A stretch of 64,000 nucleotides of DNA from Iningainema tapete BLCC-T55. Lineage in GTDB: Bacteria; Cyanobacteriota; Cyanobacteriia; Cyanobacteriales; Nostocaceae. The DNA is taken from positions 62,001 to 126,000 of the forward strand of contig NZ_JACXAE010000126.1 of NCBI RefSeq assembly GCF_014698965.1. The letters are read 5' to 3'. A program made the translations under genes and the position numbers. The notes beneath the pieces are model-generated. The model worked only from the letters and a program-made list of their open reading frames with translations. It did no database searches and was not told the DNA's origin. The first letter of the stretch is position 1, and every line of letters starts with the position of its first letter. Positions 47,919-55,768 of this stretch are shown piece by piece.

Positions 47919-48872
47919 ATGGTGAGAGTTTGCTATTTAATCCAAACCTATAAAAATCCTGAGCAAATCTATAAACTTGTCAAAGTTATCAAAAAATCTA
48001 GTCCCAATTCTTATGTACTGATCAGTCATAATTATAATGGTTGTATTTTAGATCAAACACCAATCCAAAATTTAACAGACGTTAGTATTATTGAGAATAA
48101 AATTAAATTGCGTGATTTCTCTATAACTCAAGCCTATTTAGACGCTATTAATTGGCTTTTTTATCATCAGATTCAATTTGATTGGCTGGTGAATCTTTCG
48201 GGTCAAGATTACCCGACTCAACCACTACCTAAGATAGAGAAATTTCTTGCCAATACACGGTATGACGGCTTCATACAATATTTTGATGTACTCTCTCCTC
48301 AGAGTCCTTGGTCTGTGAAAGTAGGGTGCGATCGCTACTTCTACCAATACAAATCTCTTTTACCAAAAGATTTACCAATCGAGCAAAAGTTGATTTTAAA
48401 TCCTCTTGTCTGGCTGCTCAATCGTTATCAACCATTTTTCCGCATTAATACTTCATCTGCGATTATGTTTGGTTCTAAAAGTAATTGGACACCATTTAAT
48501 GAAAACTTTGTCTGTTATGGTGGCTCTTACTTTACAACTCTTTCCCGAAAGTGTGTAACTTATTTGCATATTTTAGCACAAACATCACCGTCTTTAGTCA
48601 ATTACTATAAAAAAACTTTACTGCCAGATGAATCTTTTGTTCAGACTGCCTTAGTAAATAACAAAAGGTTTAAATTGTGTAATGATAACTATCGGTATAT
48701 AGATTTTCAAAATAGTCGTCACGGGCATCCCCAAATACTGAGTTGCAAAGACTACAGTAGTTTACAGAAAGAGAATATTCATTTTGCAAGGAAATTTGAT
48801 CTCTCTAAAGATCAGAGAATTTTAGAACTTCTTGATGAGAGAATACTCAGAGAGAAATTGGTGTTTACTTAA
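47919..48872 (+). CDS. Core-2/I-branching-type glycosyltransferase (GT14-like)
   Basis: 317 aa from ATG 47919 (VRVCYLIQTYKNPEQIY). Signature pieces of the family: FDWLVNLSGQDYPTQPL (about residue 95), NTSSAIMFGSKSNW, YGGSYFTTLSRKCVTYL and LPDESFVQTALVNN (with the acidic residues). These enzymes add branch sugars, usually GlcNAc or xylose, so a branched polymer is suggested. It is the third of the run of transferases. Confidence 0.82.
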   Translation: MVRVCYLIQTYKNPEQIYKLVKVIKKSSPNSYVLISHNYNGCILDQTPIQNLTDVSIIENKIKLRDFSITQAYLDAINWLFYHQIQFDWLVNLSGQDYPTQPLPKIEKFLANTRYDGFIQYFDVLSPQSPWSVKVGCDRYFYQYKSLLPKDLPIEQKLILNPLVWLLNRYQPFFRINTSSAIMFGSKSNWTPFNENFVCYGGSYFTTLSRKCVTYLHILAQTSPSLVNYYKKTLLPDESFVQTALVNNKRFKLCNDNYRYIDFQNSRHGHPQILSCKDYSSLQKENIHFARKFDLSKDQRILELLDERILREKLVFT

Positions 48873-48889
48873 CAATGAGGTGAGTAATT

Positions 48890-49876
48890 ATGCCGAAAAT
48901 ATCGGTAGTAGTTCCTGCTTATAATGCTGAGAGTACAATATTAGCAACGATTGAATCTATCCAAAAGCAAACTTTTTCTGATTTGGAAATCATCGTGATT
49001 AACGATGGTTCAAAAGACAGAACTGTAGAATTAGTCAACACAGTCAAAGACTCGCGCCTCAAAGTTTTCAGTTACGAAAACGGAGGTTTACCAGTAGCTC
49101 GTAATCGGGGCATCTCTCGTGCTACAGGAGAATACATATCATTTATTGATTCTGATGATTTATGGACTCCTAACAAATTAGCAGATCAACTGGCAGCTTT
49201 ACAAAAACGTCCAGAAGCAGGAGTAGCCTATAGCTGGACTAGTGTAATGGACGAAAATGCTCAAGTTTTCTACTCAGGCACACCAGTCTTTTGTGAAGGC
49301 GATGTTTATCCTGATTTATTAGTTTGCAATTTCATCGCCAGTGGCTCTAATATTTTAGTCCGAAGGGAAGCAATTGAGGAAACAGGAGAATTTGACCCGA
49401 CACTGCGCTCGGCAGAAGATTGGGACTACAGCTTGCGGTTAGCACGCAAATGGCATTTTGTTGTTGTACCCAAAGCGCAGATTTTGTACCGTAAATCTAC
49501 TGGAGCCATGTCATCAAAAATTGATGTGATGGAGAAGTATGGTTTAATGGTACTTGATAAAGAATTTCAGGTAGTGCCACCACATCTACAACATTTGAAA
49601 AAACGTGGTCAAGCTACTGTATACGAGTATATGGCAGAATTAGCTTTACGGTACGCTTCACCAGCCGAAAAAGCTCAAAAAATTGCCTCTAAACTACAAA
49701 AAGCAATTCGACTGAATCCACAACTATTAATGAAGAAAAAGGTTCAAATCTTAATCTTCAAATTAGTTTTAATACAAGTTCTTTCACCCAAAATAGCCGA
49801 GAACCTATTACAGCTAATTAGTAAACTCCGCTCTCATCGGATGGCGGATCTGACCACTGATCGCGCCGTATCCTAA
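48890..49876 (+). CDS. Family 2 glycosyltransferase B
   Basis: 328 aa. ISVVVPAYNAESTILATIES, NDGSKDRTVEL and SFIDSDDLWTPNKLADQL (DxD) show a GT-A GT2 enzyme. RSAEDWDYSLRLARKWHFV resembles the acceptor loop of the family. Start ATG 48890 has GAGGTGAG a few bases upstream. Substrate unknown. Confidence 0.9.
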   Translation: MPKISVVVPAYNAESTILATIESIQKQTFSDLEIIVINDGSKDRTVELVNTVKDSRLKVFSYENGGLPVARNRGISRATGEYISFIDSDDLWTPNKLADQLAALQKRPEAGVAYSWTSVMDENAQVFYSGTPVFCEGDVYPDLLVCNFIASGSNILVRREAIEETGEFDPTLRSAEDWDYSLRLARKWHFVVVPKAQILYRKSTGAMSSKIDVMEKYGLMVLDKEFQVVPPHLQHLKKRGQATVYEYMAELALRYASPAEKAQKIASKLQKAIRLNPQLLMKKKVQILIFKLVLIQVLSPKIAENLLQLISKLRSHRMADLTTDRAVS

Positions 49877-49904
49877 CAACTTGCAGTTACTCATACTCAT
49901 AGAA

Positions 49905-50948
49905 ATGTCAGCCACACAACTGAAGAAAGTCTCTGTAGTTATTCCCACTTACAGAGCAGAGAAATACATTGCAACTACGCTGCAATCCGTACTGCATCAA
50001 ACTTACACAAATTTTGAAATTATCGTTGTTGATGATGGTTCGACTGATCGCAGCCTAGAAATTTGCCGCTCATTCACAGACGATAGAATTAAAATTATTA
50101 GTCAAAAGAATCGAGGATTAGCGGGAGCAAGAAACACTGGCATCCGTAATGCTCAAGGCAAGTATGTAGCTCTCTTAGACGCTGACGATTTGTGGCTACC
50201 TCATAAGCTAGAAAAACACGTTGCCCATTTAGAAAGTAACCCAGACATAGGGGTAAGTTTTAGTCCTTCTGCCTTTATTGACGAAACAGGCAAACCATTG
50301 GGTTTCTACCAAATTACCAAAATAAAAGACATTACCCCATTAGATTTACTTTGTCGTACCCCAATTGGCAATGGTTCAGCACCGGTGTTTCGCCGAGAAG
50401 TCTTTGAAGAGATTAAATTTCAAGATAATCTGTACGGTGCAGTAGAAGATTTTTATTTTGACGATCACTTCCGCGAGTCGGAAGATGTTGAGTGTTGGCT
50501 AAGAATCGCGATTCAGACTAATTGGAAATTTGAAGGAATTCCGGAAGCTTTAACACTTTACCGAGTAAATTCCACAGGACTTTCAGCTAACCTCAATAAG
50601 AAGTTAGAGTCTTGGAAAAAATTGATTGAAAAAGTTCGCTCCTATGCACCAGAACTAATGGCAGAGTATGAAAAACCTGCTATGGCTTATCAACTTAGGT
50701 ATTTAGCCCGTCGCGCTGTTACTCTCAAAGCAGGTTCAGTTGCCTTGGAACTATTTCACAATTCGCTCTCAACCTATTGGCGCATTTTAATTGAGGAGCC
50801 AAAACGGACATTAGTTACTGGAGCAGCTACCTATTTACTGTATCTATTACCTCAGTCTTTTTACAGTCAAATCCACAATCTCAGTTTAAAAGTTACGGGG
50901 GCAAACCAAAAATATCGATTGCAGCAACAGTCTAGAAAAACAGCATAA
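49905..50948 (+). CDS. Family 2 glycosyltransferase C
   Basis: 347 aa from ATG 49905 (MSATQLKKVSVVIPTYRAEK), preferred over a TTG at 49881. Motifs VDDGSTDRSLEICRSF and ALLDADDLWLPHKLEKHV (DxD). The tail resembles that of glycosyltransferase A (RYLARRAVTLKAGSVALELF, PKRTLVTGAATYLL), so the two are likely paralogues. A palindrome follows the stop by 2 bp. Confidence 0.9.
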   Translation: MSATQLKKVSVVIPTYRAEKYIATTLQSVLHQTYTNFEIIVVDDGSTDRSLEICRSFTDDRIKIISQKNRGLAGARNTGIRNAQGKYVALLDADDLWLPHKLEKHVAHLESNPDIGVSFSPSAFIDETGKPLGFYQITKIKDITPLDLLCRTPIGNGSAPVFRREVFEEIKFQDNLYGAVEDFYFDDHFRESEDVECWLRIAIQTNWKFEGIPEALTLYRVNSTGLSANLNKKLESWKKLIEKVRSYAPELMAEYEKPAMAYQLRYLARRAVTLKAGSVALELFHNSLSTYWRILIEEPKRTLVTGAATYLLYLLPQSFYSQIHNLSLKVTGANQKYRLQQQSRKTA

Positions 50949-50950
50949 AT

Positions 50951-50979
50951 GTAGAGACGTTCCGTCGGAACGTCTCTAC
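50951..50979. repeat. GTAGAGACG-type palindrome, copy 8
   Basis: 13-bp perfect arms around GTC, between glycosyltransferase C and the GH74-like gene. Confidence 0.92.
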
Positions 50980-51006
50980 AATGATTCCATCTAAAGAAAA
51001 GGTTGT

Positions 51007-53142
51007 ATGAACAGACGTTTTGTCATGAAGATTGCAATTGCGATCGCTGCATTATTGACAGTGCTTGCCTGTGGGCAAATCAATCCAACTAGCCAAATCT
51101 TCACTTTGTCAGGTACAAATGTCAAAATTGCTCAAACTTACCGAAATACAGTTTTGGGAACAACTAACGTATCCTTAGGCGGTGGTGGTTATGTTACGGG
51201 TATTTACATACATCCTTTAGAGAAAGATTTAGTTTATATCAAAACTGATGTCGGTGGTTTTTACCGTTGGAATGCTGCCAATCAGAGGTGGATACCACTT
51301 ACCGATCAGTTTCCACGGCAGCAAAACAATTATTATGGTGGAGAAGCTTTAGCACTCGATCCTAAAAACCCGAACATCGTCTACATTGCCGCAGGTAAAT
51401 ATACTGCTGACTGGTGGCAATACAAGGGAACTATCTTCAAATCGACAAATCGGGGTAGAACTTGGACAAAACTCAATATAGATTTGAAGATGGGAGGAAA
51501 TGAAGATTTACGCTGGGCGGGTGAAAGATTAGCAGTTAATCCGTTCAATTCTCAAATTATCTTTTTTGGTTCACGAAAAGATGGATTGTGGAAATCTTTA
51601 AATGCTGGTAAGACTTGGAACCGAGTCAATTTTCCTGGCAAGCTTAGAGACGGTATTGGTATTACCGCAATTACCTTTAACAAACAAGCTCCAGGTACAA
51701 TTTACGCTAGCGCCTATGGAGATGGAATATATAAATCAACTGATACGGGTATTAGTTGGAACAAAATAGCAGCTAGTCCATCAGAGGTATTGCGCATTGC
51801 TGTTGCTAATAATATTTTATACGTCACTCATAGCTCTGGTGTAAGTAAATTTACAAAAAGTTGGAGCAACATTACACCGCCAGATGTAAAGGGAACTTAT
51901 AATGCCATCAGCGTTAACCCTAAAAATCCTCAAGATGTAATAGTTGTAAATTTTACAGAAAACTATCCGCAAATGTATCGTTCTTTAAATGAGGGAAGCA
52001 AATGGACTCAACCCAAAGCAAAAGTTAACAACACCGTGAGTTGGTGGTCTGAATTTATGCTTTCCCATCCTGCATTAGCAGCATTAGAATTTGATCCTAA
52101 TGTTACAGGTAGGGTTTGGTTCACTGATTGGTATGGGATATGGCGAACAGATAACATCAATGCCAATCCTGTTGTCTGGACAAATTATCAAAAAGGACAC
52201 GAGGAGGTTGTTGTTTTTACTTTAGTTTCACCTCCTAAAGGCTCTCTATTGTTAAGTGGTGTTGCGGATGTAGATGGTTTTAATCATAACAGAGGATTAG
52301 ATACTTTCCCAACAAAAATGTTTGGTGGCAGTGGTCCTCAATTCCAAGATACTTACAGTATTGCATACAACGAAAAGAACCCGTTGAAGATGGTGCGGGT
52401 GGGCGGTACTAGGGGAAATAATACTTACACCGGCGCAACCTCTACAGATGGGGGTATGACATGGAAGCAGTTTCGTGGTTTTCCTGCGAAGATAATGCCC
52501 AACCGTGTAGCCATGTCAGCGACAAATCCCAACTTGTATGTTGTTGCTGTTAGTGGTAGTCAGCCGTTACGCACAACAGATGATGGCGCTTCTTGGCAAA
52601 AAGTTTCTGGTTTACCTAATGGTTTAGAAGGAGCTTGGAATTGGGGGCAACCGCTAGTTGCTGATAAAGTAGACGGCAATACGTTCTACTACTATGCTGA
52701 TGGTAAAGTCTATCGCAGTACCAATGGTGGCTCGTCCTTTGAGGTGATGGCTACGTCTTTAACTCATGCCGATTGGCATTCTTTGAAAACGACTCCTGGA
52801 GTTAAGGGAGAATTATGGCTGAGTCTTGATAATCAGGGACTTTTTCGTTCCACCGATGGGGGTAAGACTTTTGCTCGTATTGCTGGAGTAGAGGTATCTC
52901 ATTTATTTGCTTTGGGTAAGCCACAAACAGGAAACACTCCTGCTCTGTTTTTATATGGGAAAGTCTCTAAATTAGGAGAAGGAATCTTCCGTTCTTTAGA
53001 TCGAGGAAAAACTTGGACAAGAATAGGCACGCCCTCCTTACCCATCGGTAATGTCCCCAATGTCATGGAAGCCAGCAGACAGCAGTTTGGACTAGTATTT
53101 GTTGGTACTAATGGTCGCGGAATTTACTACGGTAATCAGTAA
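51007..53142 (+). CDS. Secreted GH74-like glycosidase lipoprotein
   Basis: 711 aa. Residues 1-22 form a lipoprotein signal ending in LTVLAC (Cys22). The rest reads as two beta-propeller lobes of BNR repeats (StDxGxTW-type loops: STNRGRTWTK, SLNAGKTWNR, STDTGISWNK, SLDRGKTWTR). The start of the mature part, VSLGGGGYVTGIYIHP and YIKTDVGGFYRW, and GVADVDGFNHNRGLD match xyloglucanase family GH74; candidate catalytic Asp residues are D81 and D421. Hydrolysis of a beta-glucan-type chain, or use as a polymer-binding propeller, is inferred. Likely trims or releases the locus polysaccharide. Confidence 0.8.
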   Translation: MNRRFVMKIAIAIAALLTVLACGQINPTSQIFTLSGTNVKIAQTYRNTVLGTTNVSLGGGGYVTGIYIHPLEKDLVYIKTDVGGFYRWNAANQRWIPLTDQFPRQQNNYYGGEALALDPKNPNIVYIAAGKYTADWWQYKGTIFKSTNRGRTWTKLNIDLKMGGNEDLRWAGERLAVNPFNSQIIFFGSRKDGLWKSLNAGKTWNRVNFPGKLRDGIGITAITFNKQAPGTIYASAYGDGIYKSTDTGISWNKIAASPSEVLRIAVANNILYVTHSSGVSKFTKSWSNITPPDVKGTYNAISVNPKNPQDVIVVNFTENYPQMYRSLNEGSKWTQPKAKVNNTVSWWSEFMLSHPALAALEFDPNVTGRVWFTDWYGIWRTDNINANPVVWTNYQKGHEEVVVFTLVSPPKGSLLLSGVADVDGFNHNRGLDTFPTKMFGGSGPQFQDTYSIAYNEKNPLKMVRVGGTRGNNTYTGATSTDGGMTWKQFRGFPAKIMPNRVAMSATNPNLYVVAVSGSQPLRTTDDGASWQKVSGLPNGLEGAWNWGQPLVADKVDGNTFYYYADGKVYRSTNGGSSFEVMATSLTHADWHSLKTTPGVKGELWLSLDNQGLFRSTDGGKTFARIAGVEVSHLFALGKPQTGNTPALFLYGKVSKLGEGIFRSLDRGKTWTRIGTPSLPIGNVPNVMEASRQQFGLVFVGTNGRGIYYGNQ

Positions 53143-53160
53143 GGAGTCAGGAATGCCCCT

Positions 53161-53193
53161 AGATCCCCGACTTCTTTGAGAAGTCGGGGATCT
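53161..53193. repeat. AGATCCCCGACTTCT hairpin
   Basis: 15-bp perfect arms around TTG, same architecture as the 17631 hairpin. It follows the GH74-like gene by 18 bp and precedes the end of the minus-strand CpsF-type gene, so it can terminate both. Confidence 0.9.
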
Positions 53194-53201
53194 AAACTTG
53201 T

Positions 53202-53969
53202 TTAGTACTCAATACTATAGTCAAAAGGGATTTTGTATGATTTCAGCTTTTGCTGTATGATCAACCAGAAAAAAGGTAGGCTTTCTACCAAGTACCTTTT
53301 CCACAGTCTTTTTGGTTCAGATAACAATCTGTACAACCACTCTAATCCCACCTCACTCATCCATTTTGGTGCTCTTTTTTTGTTACCTGCTTCAAAATCT
53401 AAACTAGCACCTATTGCTAAGAATATCTTGACATTGCGCAAATGATCTTTGTACTTGATAATCCACTTTTCTTGTTTAGGTGCACCAACTCCTATTGCTA
53501 GTACAGTTGCCCCAGACTTGTTGATTTGCTCAATTATTTCCCAGCACTCTTTTTCGTTTCTTTCAAAACCAAAAGATGGGGAACATGCTCCTACAATTAT
53601 GTTTCTATTTACTGAACTATTAATTCTCTCTTGAGCTTTCTTCGCTACTCCTTCCGCACCTCCCAACAAAAAAATCTTGGTATTATGGTCGTTTTTGTAA
53701 TACCTGTAGAAAGCAGGGAACAAATCAGAGCCAGAAATTTTCTCTCTAAGAGGTGTGCCTAAAAACTTAGATGCATATATTAGTATTTGACTATCACATA
53801 CTTTGTAAGTTGCATTATGATAAGCCTGGTAAAAATCTTCATCTTTTTGCAACTTAATTAAGTGATCTACGTTAGGAGTGAATACTATTCCTCCTGTCTT
53901 TAGTTGCTCTAATAACTCTACAGTGGATAAATTATCGACAGCAATATTGAGTAGATTAACCTGTTTCAT
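53202..53969 (-). CDS. WecG/TagA/CpsF glycosyltransferase
   Basis: 255 aa. GT26 family: FTPNVDHLIKLQKDEDFYQA (about residue 30), CDSQILIYASKFLG, ISGSDLFPAFY, FLLGGAEGVAKKA, and LAIGVGAPKQEKWIIKYKD (about 155). The C-terminal SEVGLEWLYRLLSEPKRLWK is the membrane-associated tail. It adds a ManNAc- or glucose-type sugar to an undecaprenyl-linked acceptor in polysaccharide building. On the opposite strand to the other polysaccharide genes. Confidence 0.9.
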   Translation of the reverse strand: MKQVNLLNIAVDNLSTVELLEQLKTGGIVFTPNVDHLIKLQKDEDFYQAYHNATYKVCDSQILIYASKFLGTPLREKISGSDLFPAFYRYYKNDHNTKIFLLGGAEGVAKKAQERINSSVNRNIIVGACSPSFGFERNEKECWEIIEQINKSGATVLAIGVGAPKQEKWIIKYKDHLRNVKIFLAIGASLDFEAGNKKRAPKWMSEVGLEWLYRLLSEPKRLWKRYLVESLPFFWLIIQQKLKSYKIPFDYSIEY

Positions 53970-54156
53970 CTTATCAGTCCCGGTTTAAAATCATCGTACT
54001 CACGCCAAAATTTACTTTAAGCTTAATTTTTACCACAAAATATTTCCCTCTTAATTTACGCTTAACCTATGGAGTAAATAGCCAACCCTGTAGTCTAACA
54101 CCAAATTGACACATTCACCCTAACATGCATACTTTATCAGCATGACAAGTAAGGTA

Positions 54157-54213
54157 GCAGAGCAAATGTTGCTCTGCGCATTAGTAAGTAGCAGACATAG
54201 TGCAACTATGTCT
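54157..54213. repeat. Two adjacent perfect hairpins
   Basis: GCAGAGCAA-ATG-TTGCTCTGC (54157-54177) and GACATAGT-GCA-ACTATGTC (54194-54212), each perfect with a 3-nt loop, 16 nt apart. This could be a small RNA's folded part or another repeat element. Confidence 0.75.
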
Positions 54214-54528
54214 ATACATTAGTTGCTGCCATAATAAAGTACAAGCGTTTGAGGGGACAGTCAACTACTGGTTATATTTAAATACATATTCTCAGTAAAT
54301 GTAAGTAGCTATAGAGCAATTAAATTAAAATTTTAATAAATACAAGTAATACAGGCAAGTTTATTAAAGATACGGTGAAGATTAGCTTCAAGAGAGTGTA
54401 AACTACTGGTAAAAACGATATGAAATAAAATTCTAGTTCACGTAATATTTATATTTAGTGCCAGTATCATTACAAAAACTTCAAATAAAGAGAACATATA
54501 GCAATCCTAAATCATTCGTAAACAACAA

Positions 54529-54560
54529 GATCCCCGACTTCGTAAAAGTTGTCGGGGATC
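54529..54560. repeat. GATCCCCGAC hairpin
   Basis: GATCCCCGAC and GTCGGGGATC across a loop of 12 nt. It shares the GATCCCCGACTT arm of the 53161 hairpin. Confidence 0.8.
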
Positions 54561-54609
54561 TGAGCCTCCTAGAGAGCAAAATACAAAAGAACAAAATATT
54601 CTGCCTTTT

Positions 54610-54638
54610 GTACAGACGCTCCGCCGGAGCGTCTGTAC
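54610..54638. repeat. GTAGAGACG-type palindrome, copy 9 (variant)
   Basis: GTACAGACGCTCC-GCC-GGAGCGTCTGTAC. Both arms carry the same change (GTACAGACG for GTAGAGACG), a compensatory pair that keeps the stem. Confidence 0.9.
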
Positions 54639-54736
54639 GACTGACGACTAACTTTTTGTTATTATCACCATATAAATGGGTAACTTGTAATTAAATAGTG
54701 TTTTTTGTATTGCGCAAGAGCGCAAGTTAAACTAAA

Positions 54737-55714
54737 ATGAGGTCTGTCGCAAATAAAACTGAATTTCAACTGGATAGCCCAGATATCCCGCCAGTAATTT
54801 TGACCTATGAGTTACAAAAATTTTATCGTACGGGCTTCTTTTTAAATCAGCAAGTTCAATCCCTCAAAAGCTGTTCTTTACAGGTTAACAAAGGTGAAAC
54901 CTTTGGTTTACTAGGACTAAATGGAGCAGGTAAAACCACACTGCTGAAGTTATTACTGGGAATCATGCGGCCTACAGCAGGGAAAGGATTATTGTTGGGT
55001 AAGCCATTGGGCGATCGCCGCGTTAAACAACAAATCGGCTACCTTCCAGAAAATGCCTATTTATACGATTATCTCACCGGATGGGAATTTTTGCAGCTAG
55101 CGGCAGGATTATTCCAAATTCCGAAAAGCGTACAACGTAACAGGATTCCCCAACTGTTGGAATTGGTGGGTTTGTCTAAATCTGATGCTTGTAAAAAACA
55201 GATGCGCCGTTACTCCAAAGGAATGCTACAGCGTGTAGGTATGGCGCAAGCACTAATTAACGATCCAGAACTAGTGTTTTTAGATGAACCAATGTCAGGG
55301 CTTGATCCTGTCGGACGCTACCAAATGCGGGAAATTATTCTAGCATTAAAAGCAGCTAAGAAGACAATTTTCCTCAACAGCCATATTCTTACCGAAGTTG
55401 AGCAAATTTGCGATCGCATCGCCATCCTTGCTCAAGGCGAATTAATTTGCTCTGGTTCCCTCAATGAACTCTTAGGTACTCCAAATAGCACATACTTAGT
55501 TCAAGGTCAAGGTGGTGATTGGGAAATTCTGAAAAAGTGGGTAAACAATTTAGAATTGACTAGTGATAGTTCTTGGCGAGGAGAAATACAAGGCGATACC
55601 TATGATTTTTACGCCAGTCTTCGCTTAATGGGTGGGCAAATAACCGCAATGAACTTGTTACGCCCTTCCTTAGAAGACTTTTTCTTACAACAAATTCAAA
55701 GAAAAAATGGTTAA
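54737..55714 (+). CDS. ABC transporter ATP-binding protein (orphan)
   Basis: 325 aa. Walker A GLLGLNGAGKTTLLKLLLG (about residue 58), signature YSKGMLQRVGMAQALI, Walker B LVFLDEPMSGLDPVGRYQ (about 180) and H-loop FLNSHILTEVEQ, plus a C-terminal extension of about 80 residues as in DrrA/NodI-type exporters. No permease gene is next to it in the window, so its partner must be elsewhere. Start ATG 54737 is long for the family N-terminus (NKTEFQLDSPDIPPVILTYE). Confidence 0.9.
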   Translation: MRSVANKTEFQLDSPDIPPVILTYELQKFYRTGFFLNQQVQSLKSCSLQVNKGETFGLLGLNGAGKTTLLKLLLGIMRPTAGKGLLLGKPLGDRRVKQQIGYLPENAYLYDYLTGWEFLQLAAGLFQIPKSVQRNRIPQLLELVGLSKSDACKKQMRRYSKGMLQRVGMAQALINDPELVFLDEPMSGLDPVGRYQMREIILALKAAKKTIFLNSHILTEVEQICDRIAILAQGELICSGSLNELLGTPNSTYLVQGQGGDWEILKKWVNNLELTSDSSWRGEIQGDTYDFYASLRLMGGQITAMNLLRPSLEDFFLQQIQRKNG

Positions 55715-55768
55715 TTGTTGATTGTGAGATTGCTATTAACCATTAACCATTAGCTATTAGCAATCATT
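55715..55768. repeat. Heptanucleotide repeats at the histidine-kinase 3' end
   Basis: TTAATTG/CTATTAACCATTAACCATTAGCTATTAGCA units. The reverse complement encodes the last residues (ANS) and stop of the histidine kinase. Confidence 0.85.

Larger units (their letters stand above)
53970..54736. other. Intergenic region with two hairpins and repeats
   Basis: About 770 bp without a credible gene. It holds the hairpin pair at 54157-54213, the 54529 hairpin, and palindrome copy 9. Short frames near 54458 run through these repeats and are not genes. Confidence 0.6.

Noticed and set aside
54458-54694. 78-aa frame before the ABC ATPase
   Set aside because: It reads through two repeat hairpins (54529 and 54610) and has no similarity that I can recognise.
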